From positions 172,958 to 236,957 of the forward strand of contig CAYFMQ010000004.1 of NCBI GenBank assembly GCA_964344255.1: 64,000 bases of DNA, given 5' to 3'. A program made the position numbers and the translations under genes. The first letter of the stretch is position 1, and the number at the start of each line of letters is the position of its first letter. This DNA comes from JAJFIE01 sp964344255. Its GTDB lineage: Bacteria; Pseudomonadota; Alphaproteobacteria; Rhodospirillales; Casp-alpha2. Under the pieces are notes generated by a model, which was not told where the DNA came from, made no database searches, and saw only the letters and a program-made list of their open reading frames with translations. Shown piece after piece: positions 43,045 through 52,019 of this stretch.

Positions 43045-45594
43045 ATGTCGATTTCCGCCGTTCTCGGCCCCACCAATACAGGCAAGACCTATTACGCCAT
43101 GGAGCGGATGCTGGCGCACCCATCGGGCATGATCGGTTTTCCCCTGCGTCTCCTTGCGCGTGAAAACTATGACCGGGCCGTAACCGTCAAGGGTGTGGAC
43201 AAGGTTGCCCTGGTGACGGGTGAGGAAAAGATCCTGCCGGCGGGGGCCAAGTATTACCTGTGCACGCTTGAAGCCATGCCGCTTGATCGCACCGTGGATT
43301 TTCTCGCCATCGATGAGATACAGATGTGCGCCGATCCCGACCGGGGGCATGTGTTCACCGACCGACTGCTCCATGCCCGAGGAGAATCGGAAACCGTTTT
43401 TCTGGGCGCCGACGCCATGCAACCGCTGATCCGGAAATTGGTGCCGGACGTTGATTTCAGGTCCCACCCGCGCCTCTCGAAGTTGAGTTACAGCGGCCAT
43501 ACCCGCATATCCAGACTGAAACCACGCAGCGCAACGGTCGCCTTTACCGCAAATGACGTTTACGCCATCGCCGAACTGGTGCGACGCCAGCGTGGCGGCG
43601 CCGCCGTGGTCATGGGCGCGCTCAGCCCCCGTACCCGGAACGCCCAGGTCGCCATGTACCAGGAAGGCGATGTGGATTTCCTGGTCGCCACCGACGCCAT
43701 CGGGATGGGCCTCAACATGGATGTGGAGCACGTGGCTTTCGCCTCGACGCGCAAGTTCGATGGCCGCCGGTTCCGCCAGCTGACGGCGGCTGAACTGGCC
43801 CAGACGGCGGGAAGGGCCGGGCGGTACACAACTGATGGCACCTTTGGCACCACGGGCGATGCCGGGGCGCTGGATATCGAAACCATCGAGCGTATCGAGA
43901 ACCACGAGTTCGATATGCACCGTCAGATCTACTGGCGAAACCCGGACATTGTCACCAACACGCTGAACGCCCTGAAAAACAGTCTGCGTATGCCGCCCCA
44001 GACGGAAGGCCTGGTCCGGGTCCGCGAAGCGGACGACGAACGCGCACTGAACGAACTGACCCGCGATCACGGTATCGAGGACATGGCGGTCAATCCGGAC
44101 GACGTGGCGCTGTTGTGGGAAGTTTGCCAGATACCGGATTTCGAGAAGGAATGGACCATCGGCCATGCCCGCCTGCTGGACAGGGTCTATCGTCACCTGA
44201 TGGCGGGCAGCGGTGGCTTGCCGATCGACTGGATGGCCGACCATGTGGCGCGCATCGATCGCACCGACGGGGATATCGATACCCTGTCGACCCGGATCGC
44301 CCGGATCAGGACATGGACTTACATTTCTCATAAAAGCGAGTGGCTCGACGATCCGTTGCACTGGCAGGGTCGTACCCGGGAAATCGAAGACAAGCTTTCC
44401 GATGCCCTGCACGACCGCCTGACCCAGCGTTTCGTCGACAAGCGCACCGCCATGCTGATGAGCCGTCTCAGGGATTCTGACAGCGAATTGATGGCCGCTA
44501 TCCGTGCGAACGGCGAGGTCGTGGTGGAAGGTCAATATGTTGGCCACATGCAGGGCTTGCGTTTCATTGCCGATGACGCACGGTTCGCCACGGACCGCAA
44601 GACTCTGGCGTCCGTCGCCGGGCGTGTGCTGAGAAGCGAGGTCCATCGCCGCATCGAAGCCCTGCAAGCGGCGGCGGACAATGTGCTGGAATGGCGTCCG
44701 GATGGCCTGATCTGCTGGCAGGACGAGCCCTTAGCCCGGGTCAAGCGGGGTGACGCTATACTCACGCCGCGTCTTGAACTGATGCACAACGATTATCTGG
44801 AAACGGAGGACCGCGAAAAGCTCCGGGGGATCCTGAACGGTTGGCTCAAGGACAAAATCGCGACCATACTGAGCCCGTTGCTGACAGCTTCAGGAGCCGA
44901 TATCAAGGGTGCTTGCCGCGGCCTTGTGTTTCAGTTGGTCGAGGAGATGGGCGCCATCGAGAGATCACGGGTAGACGAACAGGTGGAGGCCCTGAGCCGT
45001 GAGGACCGTAAAACACTGAAATCATTGAGTGTTCGCCTGGGTCGTACGGCTGTCTATATGCCGGGATTGCTCAAGCCTGCGGCGATAACCTTAAGAGCCC
45101 GACTCTGGCACGCCTGGAACGAGCCCAAGGTTCCCCTGGAAACGCCGCCGGACGGACGCATTACCGTCGAACTGGATTCCAGAAGCAATATGCGCCTCCA
45201 GCGGGAATTCCTGAACACCATTGGTTACTCCGTTTTCCGGGTCGAGGGCGGGTCCATCGCCGTTCGGTTGGACATGGTGGAACGGATTGCCGGGAAAGCG
45301 TGGGCGTTGGGACATCGCAAACCGTTCCCCATGGATGAATCCCTGATGTCCTTTGCCGGCGCCGGCGAGGAACGAACGGCGGCAATCCTGCACGGGCTTG
45401 GCTTTACATCGCGGGAAAAAGATGGTGTTCGCCTGTTCAGGCCGCCACGCATCAGGGCGCCCAAGGAGCAGAAAAAGCCGGATACGCAGAAGGCAAAGGG
45501 CAAACGCTCGAAACGTCGACCGTCATCTAAACCGGAAAAGGATTACAGCGATTCACCCTTTGCCGTCCTGAAGCAGCTTTCGGGGAATTCATGA
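43045..45594 (+). CDS. SUV3-like ATP-dependent RNA helicase
   Basis: 849 residues. Walker A is at the very N-terminus (LGPTNTGKTYYAMERML) and the DEIQ box is in VDFLAIDEIQMCADPDRG. The second RecA domain carries DFLVATDAIGMGLNMDVEHV and QTAGRAGRYTTDG. The ~450-residue C-terminal region includes a SUV3-like helical part and a basic tail (KEQKKPDTQKAKGKRSKRR). Alphaproteobacteria carry this relative of the mitochondrial degradosome helicase Suv3. It overlaps the S4-domain gene by four bases (ATGA), so both are likely to act on RNA or ribosomes together. Confidence 0.9.
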   Translation: MSISAVLGPTNTGKTYYAMERMLAHPSGMIGFPLRLLARENYDRAVTVKGVDKVALVTGEEKILPAGAKYYLCTLEAMPLDRTVDFLAIDEIQMCADPDRGHVFTDRLLHARGESETVFLGADAMQPLIRKLVPDVDFRSHPRLSKLSYSGHTRISRLKPRSATVAFTANDVYAIAELVRRQRGGAAVVMGALSPRTRNAQVAMYQEGDVDFLVATDAIGMGLNMDVEHVAFASTRKFDGRRFRQLTAAELAQTAGRAGRYTTDGTFGTTGDAGALDIETIERIENHEFDMHRQIYWRNPDIVTNTLNALKNSLRMPPQTEGLVRVREADDERALNELTRDHGIEDMAVNPDDVALLWEVCQIPDFEKEWTIGHARLLDRVYRHLMAGSGGLPIDWMADHVARIDRTDGDIDTLSTRIARIRTWTYISHKSEWLDDPLHWQGRTREIEDKLSDALHDRLTQRFVDKRTAMLMSRLRDSDSELMAAIRANGEVVVEGQYVGHMQGLRFIADDARFATDRKTLASVAGRVLRSEVHRRIEALQAAADNVLEWRPDGLICWQDEPLARVKRGDAILTPRLELMHNDYLETEDREKLRGILNGWLKDKIATILSPLLTASGADIKGACRGLVFQLVEEMGAIERSRVDEQVEALSREDRKTLKSLSVRLGRTAVYMPGLLKPAAITLRARLWHAWNEPKVPLETPPDGRITVELDSRSNMRLQREFLNTIGYSVFRVEGGSIAVRLDMVERIAGKAWALGHRKPFPMDESLMSFAGAGEERTAAILHGLGFTSREKDGVRLFRPPRIRAPKEQKKPDTQKAKGKRSKRRPSSKPEKDYSDSPFAVLKQLSGNS

Positions 45595-45986
45595 CGGTCG
45601 AGACGCTCCGCATCGATAAGTGGCTATGGTACGCGCGGTTTTTAAAGAGCCGAACCCTTGCCGCAGCCCTGTGCGGTTCCGGCAAGTTGCGTCTGAATTC
45701 GGAACCGGTGCGTAAATCCCATCAGGTGCTTCGTGTGGGTGATGTGCTGACTTTCCCCTTGGGGCCCTATATCCGTGTCATCCGCGTTGAGGCCTTGGGC
45801 ACACGCCGTGGACCGGCCAAGGAAGCCCAGTTACTCTATGAAGACCTTGACCCGCCACGGAAAAGCTCCGGGAAGAAGGACGAAACGGGTTCTCTGGACA
45901 CGCCTGTCGGAAAGCGGGAACGGGGAAGCGGACGACCGACCAAGACCGAACGCCGGGCTCTGGACCGATTGCGTTCTGGTGATTGA
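45591..45986 (+). CDS. S4-domain RNA-binding protein (Hsp15-like)
   Basis: 131 residues. An N-terminal S4 domain (LRIDKWLWYARFLKSRTLAA, then SGKLRLNSEPVRKSHQVLR) is followed by a basic, Pro/Lys-rich C-terminal tail (RERGSGRPTKTERRALDRL). This is the layout of Hsp15-type heat-shock proteins that bind stalled 50S subunits carrying peptidyl-tRNA. Translation is coupled to the helicase gene through an ATGA overlap. Confidence 0.9.
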   Translation: MTVETLRIDKWLWYARFLKSRTLAAALCGSGKLRLNSEPVRKSHQVLRVGDVLTFPLGPYIRVIRVEALGTRRGPAKEAQLLYEDLDPPRKSSGKKDETGSLDTPVGKRERGSGRPTKTERRALDRLRSGD

Positions 45987-46051
45987 GATTGGACGATGTT
46001 CTGCGATTTAACGGTCTTGCCGCATCGGGTGGGCCATGATAGGTGAGCCTC

Positions 46052-46498
46052 ATGATCAGTAGAATTCGTACCTTGTTGTTCGGCGGCGAGCCAATACCGG
46101 AAGCCAGTGCGGACGAAGAACGCCGCGCTGTTACGGCGGCGCTGCTGGTGCAGGCGGCATTGATGGATGGCGACTTCGCCGAATCCGAACGGGTGGTCAT
46201 CGTTAGGTTGCTGACAGCGGAATTCGGCCTGGAATCGGAAGAAGCCGATACGTTGATTTCTGATGCGGAAGAAGCCGTCCACAATTCAAGCCAGTTGTTC
46301 GGTTTTACACGTGCGGCCAGCGCTCACCTGGACCATGAAGACAGGATTGCCCTGGTGGAAATGCTGTGGCAGGTGATCTATGCGGACGGGGTCGTCCATG
46401 ATTACGAATCGAACCTGATGCGGCGTATTGCCGGTCTGCTGCATGTGACAGATAGGGAAAGTGCTCACGCCCGTCAACGTGTCACCCAGAACGGATAA
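46052..46498 (+). CDS. TerB/co-chaperone DjlA-like N-terminal domain protein
   Basis: 148 residues from the ATG preceded by AGGTGAG; a GTG nine bases upstream in frame is an alternative. The helical TerB fold has two DG-type acidic motifs (ALMDGDFAESERVVIVRLL and VIYADGVVHDYESNLMRRIA) that may bind divalent metal. Stand-alone copies in this neighbourhood are common in Alphaproteobacteria and are not tellurite-resistance genes in the strict sense. Function is unknown. Confidence 0.85.
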   Translation: MISRIRTLLFGGEPIPEASADEERRAVTAALLVQAALMDGDFAESERVVIVRLLTAEFGLESEEADTLISDAEEAVHNSSQLFGFTRAASAHLDHEDRIALVEMLWQVIYADGVVHDYESNLMRRIAGLLHVTDRESAHARQRVTQNG

Positions 46499-46599
46499 AG
46501 CCCTTATAAAACGATGGGTTGCCATGTGCGCCATAAGGCATTAAATGGGGCCAATATATCTGTGCGGGCATGCGCGTTTGAACGAGAACGGAGAATGAA

Positions 46600-46935
46600 A
46601 TGACCTACATCGTCACGGAAAACTGTATCAAATGTAAGTATCAGGACTGTGTCGAGGTCTGTCCCGTCGATTGTTTCTACGAGGGTGAGAACTTTCTGGT
46701 AATCCACCCGGATGAATGCATCGATTGCGGGGTTTGCGAGCCCGAATGTCCGGCGGATGCAATCCTGCCTGATACAGAGCCGGGCATCGAGAAATGGCTG
46801 GAAATCAACACCAAATACGCAGAAGAATGGCCGAATATCACCCGGAAGGGCGATTCGCCGGCTGATGCGGACGATTGGAAGGATAAACCCGGTAAACTGG
46901 AAATGCTGAGCCCCAATCCGGGCAAAGGCTCCTAA
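46600..46935 (+). CDS. fdxA: Seven-iron ferredoxin (FdxA, ferredoxin II)
   Basis: 111 residues. The N-terminal cluster segment is CIKCKYQDCVEVCPVDCF and the second is CIDCGVCEPECPADAI, giving the [3Fe-4S][4Fe-4S] arrangement of FdxA. The C-terminal extension is typical of the proteobacterial form. It is a cytoplasmic low-potential electron carrier. The order S4 protein, TerB, FdxA, CarD is widespread in Alphaproteobacteria. Confidence 0.95.
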   Translation: MTYIVTENCIKCKYQDCVEVCPVDCFYEGENFLVIHPDECIDCGVCEPECPADAILPDTEPGIEKWLEINTKYAEEWPNITRKGDSPADADDWKDKPGKLEMLSPNPGKGS

Positions 46936-47257
46936 ATCAGGGTTTTTCCGGTACAATTGTCCCTATTTTAGGGTTATCCCGTAAAAACATGACGCAAGGG
47001 GCTGTTTTTTCTGCCTTTTTGTGATATATTGCCATCATGGAAAATCAGGAATGCCGGTCGGGTGGCCGGCATTCATGTGTTTGTGGTTTGGCGGCGCGCC
47101 TGAACAAAAAATGGCAGTTTTCCGCCGATCCCTGGCTAAAGGATCCCGACACCGCAAATCGCTCTATCCTGTTTCTTGGGTATCAAGGCCGGGATGGGGG
47201 AAATGCGGGACGGTTTGAAGCCTAGGGAAAAAAAGTTGCAACGGAGTAATAAGTTTT
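46936..47257. other. Intergenic region fdxA to carD
   Basis: 322 bases. An inverted repeat AATGCCGG ... CCGGCATT (47050-47073) lies in the middle without a T run. An AT-rich stretch TTTTTGTGATATATTG just before 47037 looks promoter-like. An open frame of 62 codons from 47037 is not convincing. The carD start at 47258 is preceded by ACGGAG at 10-15 bases. Confidence 0.5.
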
Positions 47258-47755
47258 ATGGCTGAAAAACTGGCTTTTAAACCCGGAGAATTTGTCGTCT
47301 ACCCAACCCATGGCGTCGGGCTGGTGGAAGCTATCGAGACGACTGAAATCGCGGGTGAAAAACTGAAATTGTTTGTCATTTCTTTCGACCGTGACCGCAT
47401 GACGCTGCGGGTTCCCGTAGCGAAGGCGACGGCTTCTGGCCTGAGAAAACTGAGCTCCAAAAAGCGCATGGAAGATGCCCTTACCACCTTGAAGGGGCGC
47501 GCCCGGGTCAAGCGGACCATGTGGAGCCGCCGTGCCCAGGAATACGAAGCCAAGATCAATTCCGGCGATCCGGTTTCCATTGCGGAAGTCGTTCGTGATC
47601 TGCACCGCAACGTAGGCCAGCCGGACCAGTCTTTCTCTGAGCGCCAGATTTATGAGGCTGCCCGCGACCGCCTGGCCTGTGAAGTGGCCGCCGTCGACAA
47701 GACAGATATGGAAAAGGCGACCATCAAGTTGGAAGAAATACTGAACGCCGCCTGA
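47258..47755 (+). CDS. carD: CarD/CdnL-family RNA polymerase-binding transcription factor
   Basis: 165 residues. The N-terminal Tudor-like RNA polymerase-interaction domain (FKPGEFVVYPTHGVGLVEAI) is followed by the helical DNA-binding part (SKKRMEDALTTLKGRARVKR, WSRRAQEYEAKINSGD). CarD stabilises open complexes at rRNA and other promoters. It stands last in a conserved alphaproteobacterial gene order and is followed by a terminator. Confidence 0.93.
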   Translation: MAEKLAFKPGEFVVYPTHGVGLVEAIETTEIAGEKLKLFVISFDRDRMTLRVPVAKATASGLRKLSSKKRMEDALTTLKGRARVKRTMWSRRAQEYEAKINSGDPVSIAEVVRDLHRNVGQPDQSFSERQIYEAARDRLACEVAAVDKTDMEKATIKLEEILNAA

Positions 47756-47780
47756 TTTAATTTTTATTCAGGTAGATATG

Positions 47781-47811
47781 AAAAGCCGGAGCGGATGTTC
47801 CGGCTTTTTTT
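47781..47811 (+). terminator. Rho-independent terminator after carD
   Basis: AAAAGCCGGA (47781-47790) pairs with TCCGGCTTTT (47799-47808), followed by TTT. It lies 26 bases after the carD stop, and its symmetric A and T runs could also serve the convergent M48 gene. Confidence 0.88.
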
Positions 47812-47838
47812 ATTCCAGACTTCTTATAGCCCGGAAAG

Positions 47839-49338
47839 TCACTCCATGATCAGCTTGACCCGCTCACCGGCCGGATAGGCATCCTTCAGGTGGTTGGTGT
47901 TGATCAGGTTGAACCATTCATGACTGAATTCCCTGATCGTCATGCTTTCGGACAAGGTTTCCGCCGTATCTCCTTCCGATGTGTCGACGACCCTGATCCT
48001 GAGCGGTTTGACCTTGGCTGCTTCGGCATAGCTCAACCTCTCGAAGCTATAGGTCATCCGTTTGAGGCCCTCCGCCATTTGGCTGAAAAGCTCGGTCGGA
48101 GTCAGGAACACAAAGCGAAAGATTTCATCTGACTCTCCGCGGATGGCTATCAATCGGATATCGCGCTGGCCTTTCTGAGTCATCTTATTAAGGCTGCCCG
48201 TCCAGGCGTTCATCCCATTGATATTGATCTGTTCAACATTGCGTAGGTCCAGTTTGCCTCCCCATCTGTCAATCAGATAGCGTCGAAGATCGATAACGCT
48301 TCGTGCTATATCAGGGTCTTCCATGTCAAAGATGGCAACAGTGCCATTCTTGTGACGGGCGAGAACCTGGGACGGGGAATTGAAGAGAATAAAGCCTGCA
48401 GGCACGGTGAACTTGAATCGCAGATCCTGGTGAACGAATTCCCGACCCCGGCGGATTCCCTGTTTCGGATCGTCGCCGAAAATCATGGTGTCGATGTGAT
48501 CCAGGAACCTGTCCCGCTCGATCCGGGTTGATGTGGTTGCGCCATTCGAGGCCAATTCAATGGCTTGGGCGATGCGCTCCGTCGTGCGCGGATGGGAGGA
48601 ACGGAAGTTGAACGACTCCTCGCCCGTCGGGGTGCCGGTCATGGCGGCCTGCAATTCGTCATGGGCCTTCATCTTTTCAAAGAAGGTTTTCATGGCGTTG
48701 GTGTCGTATCCTGCCCGCCCCAGGTAGCGGACGCCGAGCATGTCCGCCTCAAGTTCCTGCTCTCGGGAATAGCCGCTCAAGACGGCTTCCGCGCCGACGG
48801 AAAGCAAATCTGCAGTCCCCCTGGGCGCACCGTAGACACTACCGATAATGCTTGCGATGGACATGCCGATGTTGGCGACCATGGCCTGACTGTAGCGTTC
48901 GGCCGTATGGCGTGCTGTTACGTGACCAATCTCGTGGGCGATGACGCCGGCCAGTTCGGCTTCGTTCTCCGCCAGGGCGATCAGGCCTCGGGTGACGTAG
49001 ACATAGCCACCCGGCAGGGCGAAGGCGTTAATCTCGTCGCTGTTCAGGACCGTGAAGCGGAACTGTTCGTCGGGCAATTCCGACACTTTCACCAGACCCG
49101 TTCCCAACTGGGCGGCATATCCGGCTACCTGGACCTCGTCGTAGGCGCCGCCGAACTGCTTGAGAATCTTGGGATGCTCCTCGGCGCCGATGCGCTTTTC
49201 ATCTTCCGGTGACATGAAAGCCGTGAAGCTTTGCTCGCCGGTGGCCGGATTGACCGTGCAGGCGGCAAGCATGTGTAAAATCGTCATAACGCCAAACAGG
49301 GCGTAAAAACGGCGGAACTGAGGATAAACCCTGATCAT
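47839..49338 (-). CDS. M48-family metalloprotease lipoprotein with C-terminal LysM-like domain
   Basis: 499 residues from the ATG that gives a lipoprotein signal (RRFYALFGVMTILHMLAAC, then TVNP). The frame extends 22 residues upstream without a ribosome site. The zinc motif is HEIGH (LAGVIAHEIGHVTARHTAER) with the downstream EADMLGVRYLGRAGYD third ligand. The last ~60 residues (TSEGDTAETLSESM ... LINTNHLKDAYPAGERVKLI) look like a LysM-type peptidoglycan-binding unit. This is a BepA/LoiP-like periplasmic quality-control protease anchored to a membrane. Start choice is moderately certain. Confidence 0.88.
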   Translation of the reverse strand: MIRVYPQFRRFYALFGVMTILHMLAACTVNPATGEQSFTAFMSPEDEKRIGAEEHPKILKQFGGAYDEVQVAGYAAQLGTGLVKVSELPDEQFRFTVLNSDEINAFALPGGYVYVTRGLIALAENEAELAGVIAHEIGHVTARHTAERYSQAMVANIGMSIASIIGSVYGAPRGTADLLSVGAEAVLSGYSREQELEADMLGVRYLGRAGYDTNAMKTFFEKMKAHDELQAAMTGTPTGEESFNFRSSHPRTTERIAQAIELASNGATTSTRIERDRFLDHIDTMIFGDDPKQGIRRGREFVHQDLRFKFTVPAGFILFNSPSQVLARHKNGTVAIFDMEDPDIARSVIDLRRYLIDRWGGKLDLRNVEQININGMNAWTGSLNKMTQKGQRDIRLIAIRGESDEIFRFVFLTPTELFSQMAEGLKRMTYSFERLSYAEAAKVKPLRIRVVDTSEGDTAETLSESMTIREFSHEWFNLINTNHLKDAYPAGERVKLIME

Positions 49339-49408
49339 GTGGCAATTATGAAAAACCGTAAAAAACCGTGCAAGCATACTTTTTGTAGGCTGCATAAAGA
49401 CCAAGTGG

Positions 49409-50206
49409 TCATTCGATTACTTCGACCTGTTCGGGGTGTGTCAGGTTGATCATGGGGCCGTTCATGGATTTGAGCCAGCCCCGCACCCTGATCTTGTGGT
49501 TTTTCAGGGCCATCACATCCATGCCGTCATCCCGGAACAATCGCAGGGCCTTGCCTTTGATGGTCAGGGTGAAATCCGTACGCCAGTCATCAGTGAAATT
49601 GATGTACGTGGTTTTGCCAACCTCCGCCACGTCGAGCACAACTCCTTCAATCAACTCGAACCGGCCGATGTAGTCTTTCGCGTCATCAGACGTCCTGATG
49701 CCGTAGAACGGGTGTCTCCAGATACCCCGTTTTGCACTTCTGGCCGACCTTTCGATTTCCAGCATCTGCCCGACCACGGCCCGGTTATCGGGGAAGCTGT
49801 AAACCCGGGCCATGCCTCTCTCCAGCATGTCACCCTGAACCCATAAGCCGTCATCTCGTTTCAGATGCGCCAGTACCCGACCGTGGCGATCCATGCGACG
49901 GCCAGCGAAATACAGGATCACGGATCTGTCTTTCAGCAATTGCTCCAGAACGGATTTCGACAATTGCCCGTAGGGCCAGGTTTTGAAATTTTTGCGCCCG
50001 AGAGGAATTTTCGGCGCTTGGACGCCGACAAGGCGAATTTCATAAGCCCCATTTACCGGCGGATCGATGCTCACCGTGTCTCCGTCAATAATGCCGATGA
50101 CAGTTGTTTCAGGGCCTTTGGACAGGGAATCCCAGGGCTCCTCCGCTTGGGCGCCCGTGCCGACAAGAACCATAATTAGCAACAGGCAGGCGAGACGCGC
50201 GGTCAT
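49409..50206 (-). CDS. Exported thermonuclease (SNase)-family protein
   Basis: 265 residues. A signal peptide (MTARLACLLLIMVLVGTGAQA) precedes an SNase OB-fold at about 30-150 with VIGIIDGDTVSI and VRLVGVQAPKI-type residues. A C-terminal ~100-residue OB-like extension (DDWRTDFTLTIKGKALRLFR) follows. It may be an exported nuclease or a DNA/RNA-binding relative. The start overlaps the stop of gluQ by four bases (ATGA), giving coupled translation, a common alphaproteobacterial pairing. Confidence 0.85.
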   Translation of the reverse strand: MTARLACLLLIMVLVGTGAQAEEPWDSLSKGPETTVIGIIDGDTVSIDPPVNGAYEIRLVGVQAPKIPLGRKNFKTWPYGQLSKSVLEQLLKDRSVILYFAGRRMDRHGRVLAHLKRDDGLWVQGDMLERGMARVYSFPDNRAVVGQMLEIERSARSAKRGIWRHPFYGIRTSDDAKDYIGRFELIEGVVLDVAEVGKTTYINFTDDWRTDFTLTIKGKALRLFRDDGMDVMALKNHKIRVRGWLKSMNGPMINLTHPEQVEVIE

Positions 50207-51045
50207 TCGTCAAATCCCAGCCGCTTACGTATTGCCTCCGGCGTTTCACCGCTCAGGCGCAGGTCGTGCAGCGTCGAAGCCTTATCCCGCTTGGCGAAAC
50301 GCTTTCCCGCTTCATCCAGTAACAGGGGGTGGTGGTAATACTCTGGCCTATCGAGATCCAGCAGGGCCTGCAGCAGACAATGGATATGGCTGGCGCTAAA
50401 CAGGTCTTCTCCCCGGGTGACAAGCGTTATGCCCTGCAGATGGTCATCCACGGTTACGGAAAGATGGTAACTGGTGGGCGTATCCTTTCTCGCAAGGACC
50501 ACATCGCCGAAAATTTCCGGGGTAGCGGGTTGCTCGCCCCGTTCATGATCCACCCATGCCAGGGGGCCCGTCAGTTTAGTTGCTGCTGTCATGTTTAGAC
50601 GCAGGGCGTGTGCCTCACCCACCTGGAGGCGTTCAGCACGTTCTCCAGGATCGAGAGCACGGCAGGTGCCGGGATAGATCGGTCCGTCCGGACCGTTGGG
50701 AATATCGTGTGGCGCGTGGCCGGCTTCCTCGATTTCCCTCATGATGTCCTTGCGCGTGCAGAAGCAGGGATACAGCAGACCCATCTCATCCAATCGCGAC
50801 AAGGCGTTCGCGTAATCTGCCATGTGTTCGGACTGGCGGCGCACCGGTTGTTCCCAACTGAGCCCCAGCCAGGCTAGGTCGTCGGAAATCGCCTGCTCGA
50901 ATTCCGCCCGGCAACGCCCCGGATCGATATCTTCGATCCTGAGCAGGAACCGATCGCCTTTTTCTGCGGCAAAAAGCGCGGAATAGGCGTGACCCAGGTG
51001 CAGAAATCCTGTCGGGCTGGGGGCGAAGCGGGTGACTGTTGTCAT
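50203..51045 (-). CDS. gluQ: Glutamyl-Q tRNA(Asp) synthetase
   Basis: 280 residues, the length of GluQRS and about half that of GltX because the anticodon-binding domain is absent. The HIGH-like motif is in RFAPSPTGFLHLGHAYSAL. LLRIEDIDPGRCR follows, a zinc-site Cys pair is in YPCFCTRKD, and the KMSKS counterpart is GKRFAKRDKAST. It attaches glutamate to queuosine of tRNA(Asp). The start overlaps nothing upstream. Confidence 0.92.
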   Translation of the reverse strand: MTTVTRFAPSPTGFLHLGHAYSALFAAEKGDRFLLRIEDIDPGRCRAEFEQAISDDLAWLGLSWEQPVRRQSEHMADYANALSRLDEMGLLYPCFCTRKDIMREIEEAGHAPHDIPNGPDGPIYPGTCRALDPGERAERLQVGEAHALRLNMTAATKLTGPLAWVDHERGEQPATPEIFGDVVLARKDTPTSYHLSVTVDDHLQGITLVTRGEDLFSASHIHCLLQALLDLDRPEYYHHPLLLDEAGKRFAKRDKASTLHDLRLSGETPEAIRKRLGFDE

Positions 51046-51218
51046 ATCGGGAAGGCGTTTCAGTGTGTTTGTAAAAACTTTGTTTCTCTATGTATCACAA
51101 AATCTTCATGAAGTAGATATTTGGCAAATGCGTACAAGATGTTGTATGGTGCTTCTTGTGAACACCTGAAAATTGCCCGGAGGGTAAGGCAAATGACGGT
51201 TAGAGGGGTAAGTAGGCC

Positions 51219-51785
51219 ATGAACGCGGCGTCGGCAGAAAGCTGTCCGGCGCTTGTGCTGAATGCGGATTTCCGCCCACTCAGCTACTTCCCCCTGTCTC
51301 TCTGGTCATGGCAAGACGCCGTCAAGGCGGTGTTCATGGCCCGCGTCAACGTGGTTTCCGAGTACGACCGAACGGTTCATTCGCCTTCGCTGGACATGCG
51401 GCTGCCTAGTGTCATTGCGCTAAAAGAATATGTCCACATGTCCCGGCGTCCGGCCTTCACACGGTTCAATGTGTTTCTGCGCGACAGCTTTGCCTGTCAG
51501 TATTGTGGCCACCAATTGGCGGCTGAAAACCTGACCTTCGATCACGTCATTCCCCGCTCCCGCGGTGGGCGCACGAACTGGGAAAACGTCGTGGCGGCCT
51601 GTGCCCCGTGTAATTTGCGCAAGGGTCATCGCATGCCAAGGGAGTCCGGGATTAAGCCCTTTAGAAGGCCCCACCAGCCCACCAATTACGAATTGCAGGA
51701 AAACGGACGGGGTTTTCCGCCAAATTACCTGCATGAAAGCTGGCGGGATTTCCTGTATTGGGACACGGAACTCGACTGCACGTAA
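51219..51785 (+). CDS. HNH endonuclease-family protein
   Basis: 188 residues. The HNH motif is complete: CQYCGHQLAAENLTFDHVIP, then RSRGGRTNWENVVAACAPCN with two zinc Cys pairs (CxxC and CxxC). The N-terminal part (ALVLNADFRPLSYFPLSLWS, then WQDAVKAVFM) is the conserved leader of the housekeeping alphaproteobacterial/cyanobacterial HNH family, often encoded singly on chromosomes. No toxin, phage or intein context is visible. Its role is undefined, probably DNA processing. Confidence 0.88.
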   Translation: MNAASAESCPALVLNADFRPLSYFPLSLWSWQDAVKAVFMARVNVVSEYDRTVHSPSLDMRLPSVIALKEYVHMSRRPAFTRFNVFLRDSFACQYCGHQLAAENLTFDHVIPRSRGGRTNWENVVAACAPCNLRKGHRMPRESGIKPFRRPHQPTNYELQENGRGFPPNYLHESWRDFLYWDTELDCT

Positions 51786-51835
51786 GATGCGGTTTGATAG
51801 CCGCAGAAAACTGCCAAAAAATTCATGAACAGCGC

Positions 51836-51863
51836 TTGACGGCGTATCTTTCGTGGCTATACT
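51836..51863 (+). promoter_or_regulatory. Sigma-70 type promoter of rpsD
   Basis: TTGACG (51836-51841), a 16-base spacer, and TATACT (51858-51863), close to consensus. Transcription would start near 51870, leaving a leader of about 150 bases before the rpsD ATG. Confidence 0.7.
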
Positions 51864-51869
51864 CCCGCG

Positions 51870-52019
51870 CCATTCCCGCAAACGCGGATTCCGGGTGGAA
51901 TTCCCCCGGTTTCCCGGCCCGGCCAAAACGGCCGGAACAAGCCTGAGCGGGACACGAAGAGCCATAATCCCAAGGCCGCAATAACAACCGGATCAACGAG
52001 TGAAAGGATCGTGCAAGCC
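51870..52019 (+). promoter_or_regulatory. Structured rpsD leader, candidate autoregulatory element
   Basis: The leader contains two hairpins: CCGGG (51891-51895) with CCCGG (51905-51909), and CCGGCC (51919-51924) with GGCCGG (51930-51935, loop AAAAC). S4 binds its own mRNA in other bacteria. No known leader family is matched by eye. Confidence 0.4.

Noticed and set aside
43000..44667. A 555-codon open frame on the minus strand opposite the helicase gene
   Set aside because: It lies wholly inside the SUV3-like helicase gene, whose motifs are intact. The antisense frame has no recognisable domain and is a by-product of GC-rich codon use.
47037..47225. A 62-codon frame between fdxA and carD
   Set aside because: No ribosome site, a hairpin crosses its start, and the composition (Cys/Arg/Gly mix) does not look like a protein of this genome.
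51219..51785. HNH protein as part of a defence or mobile system
   Set aside because: The neighbours are gluQ and rpsD, and the N-terminal leader matches the housekeeping chromosomal HNH family, so nothing points to a defence island.
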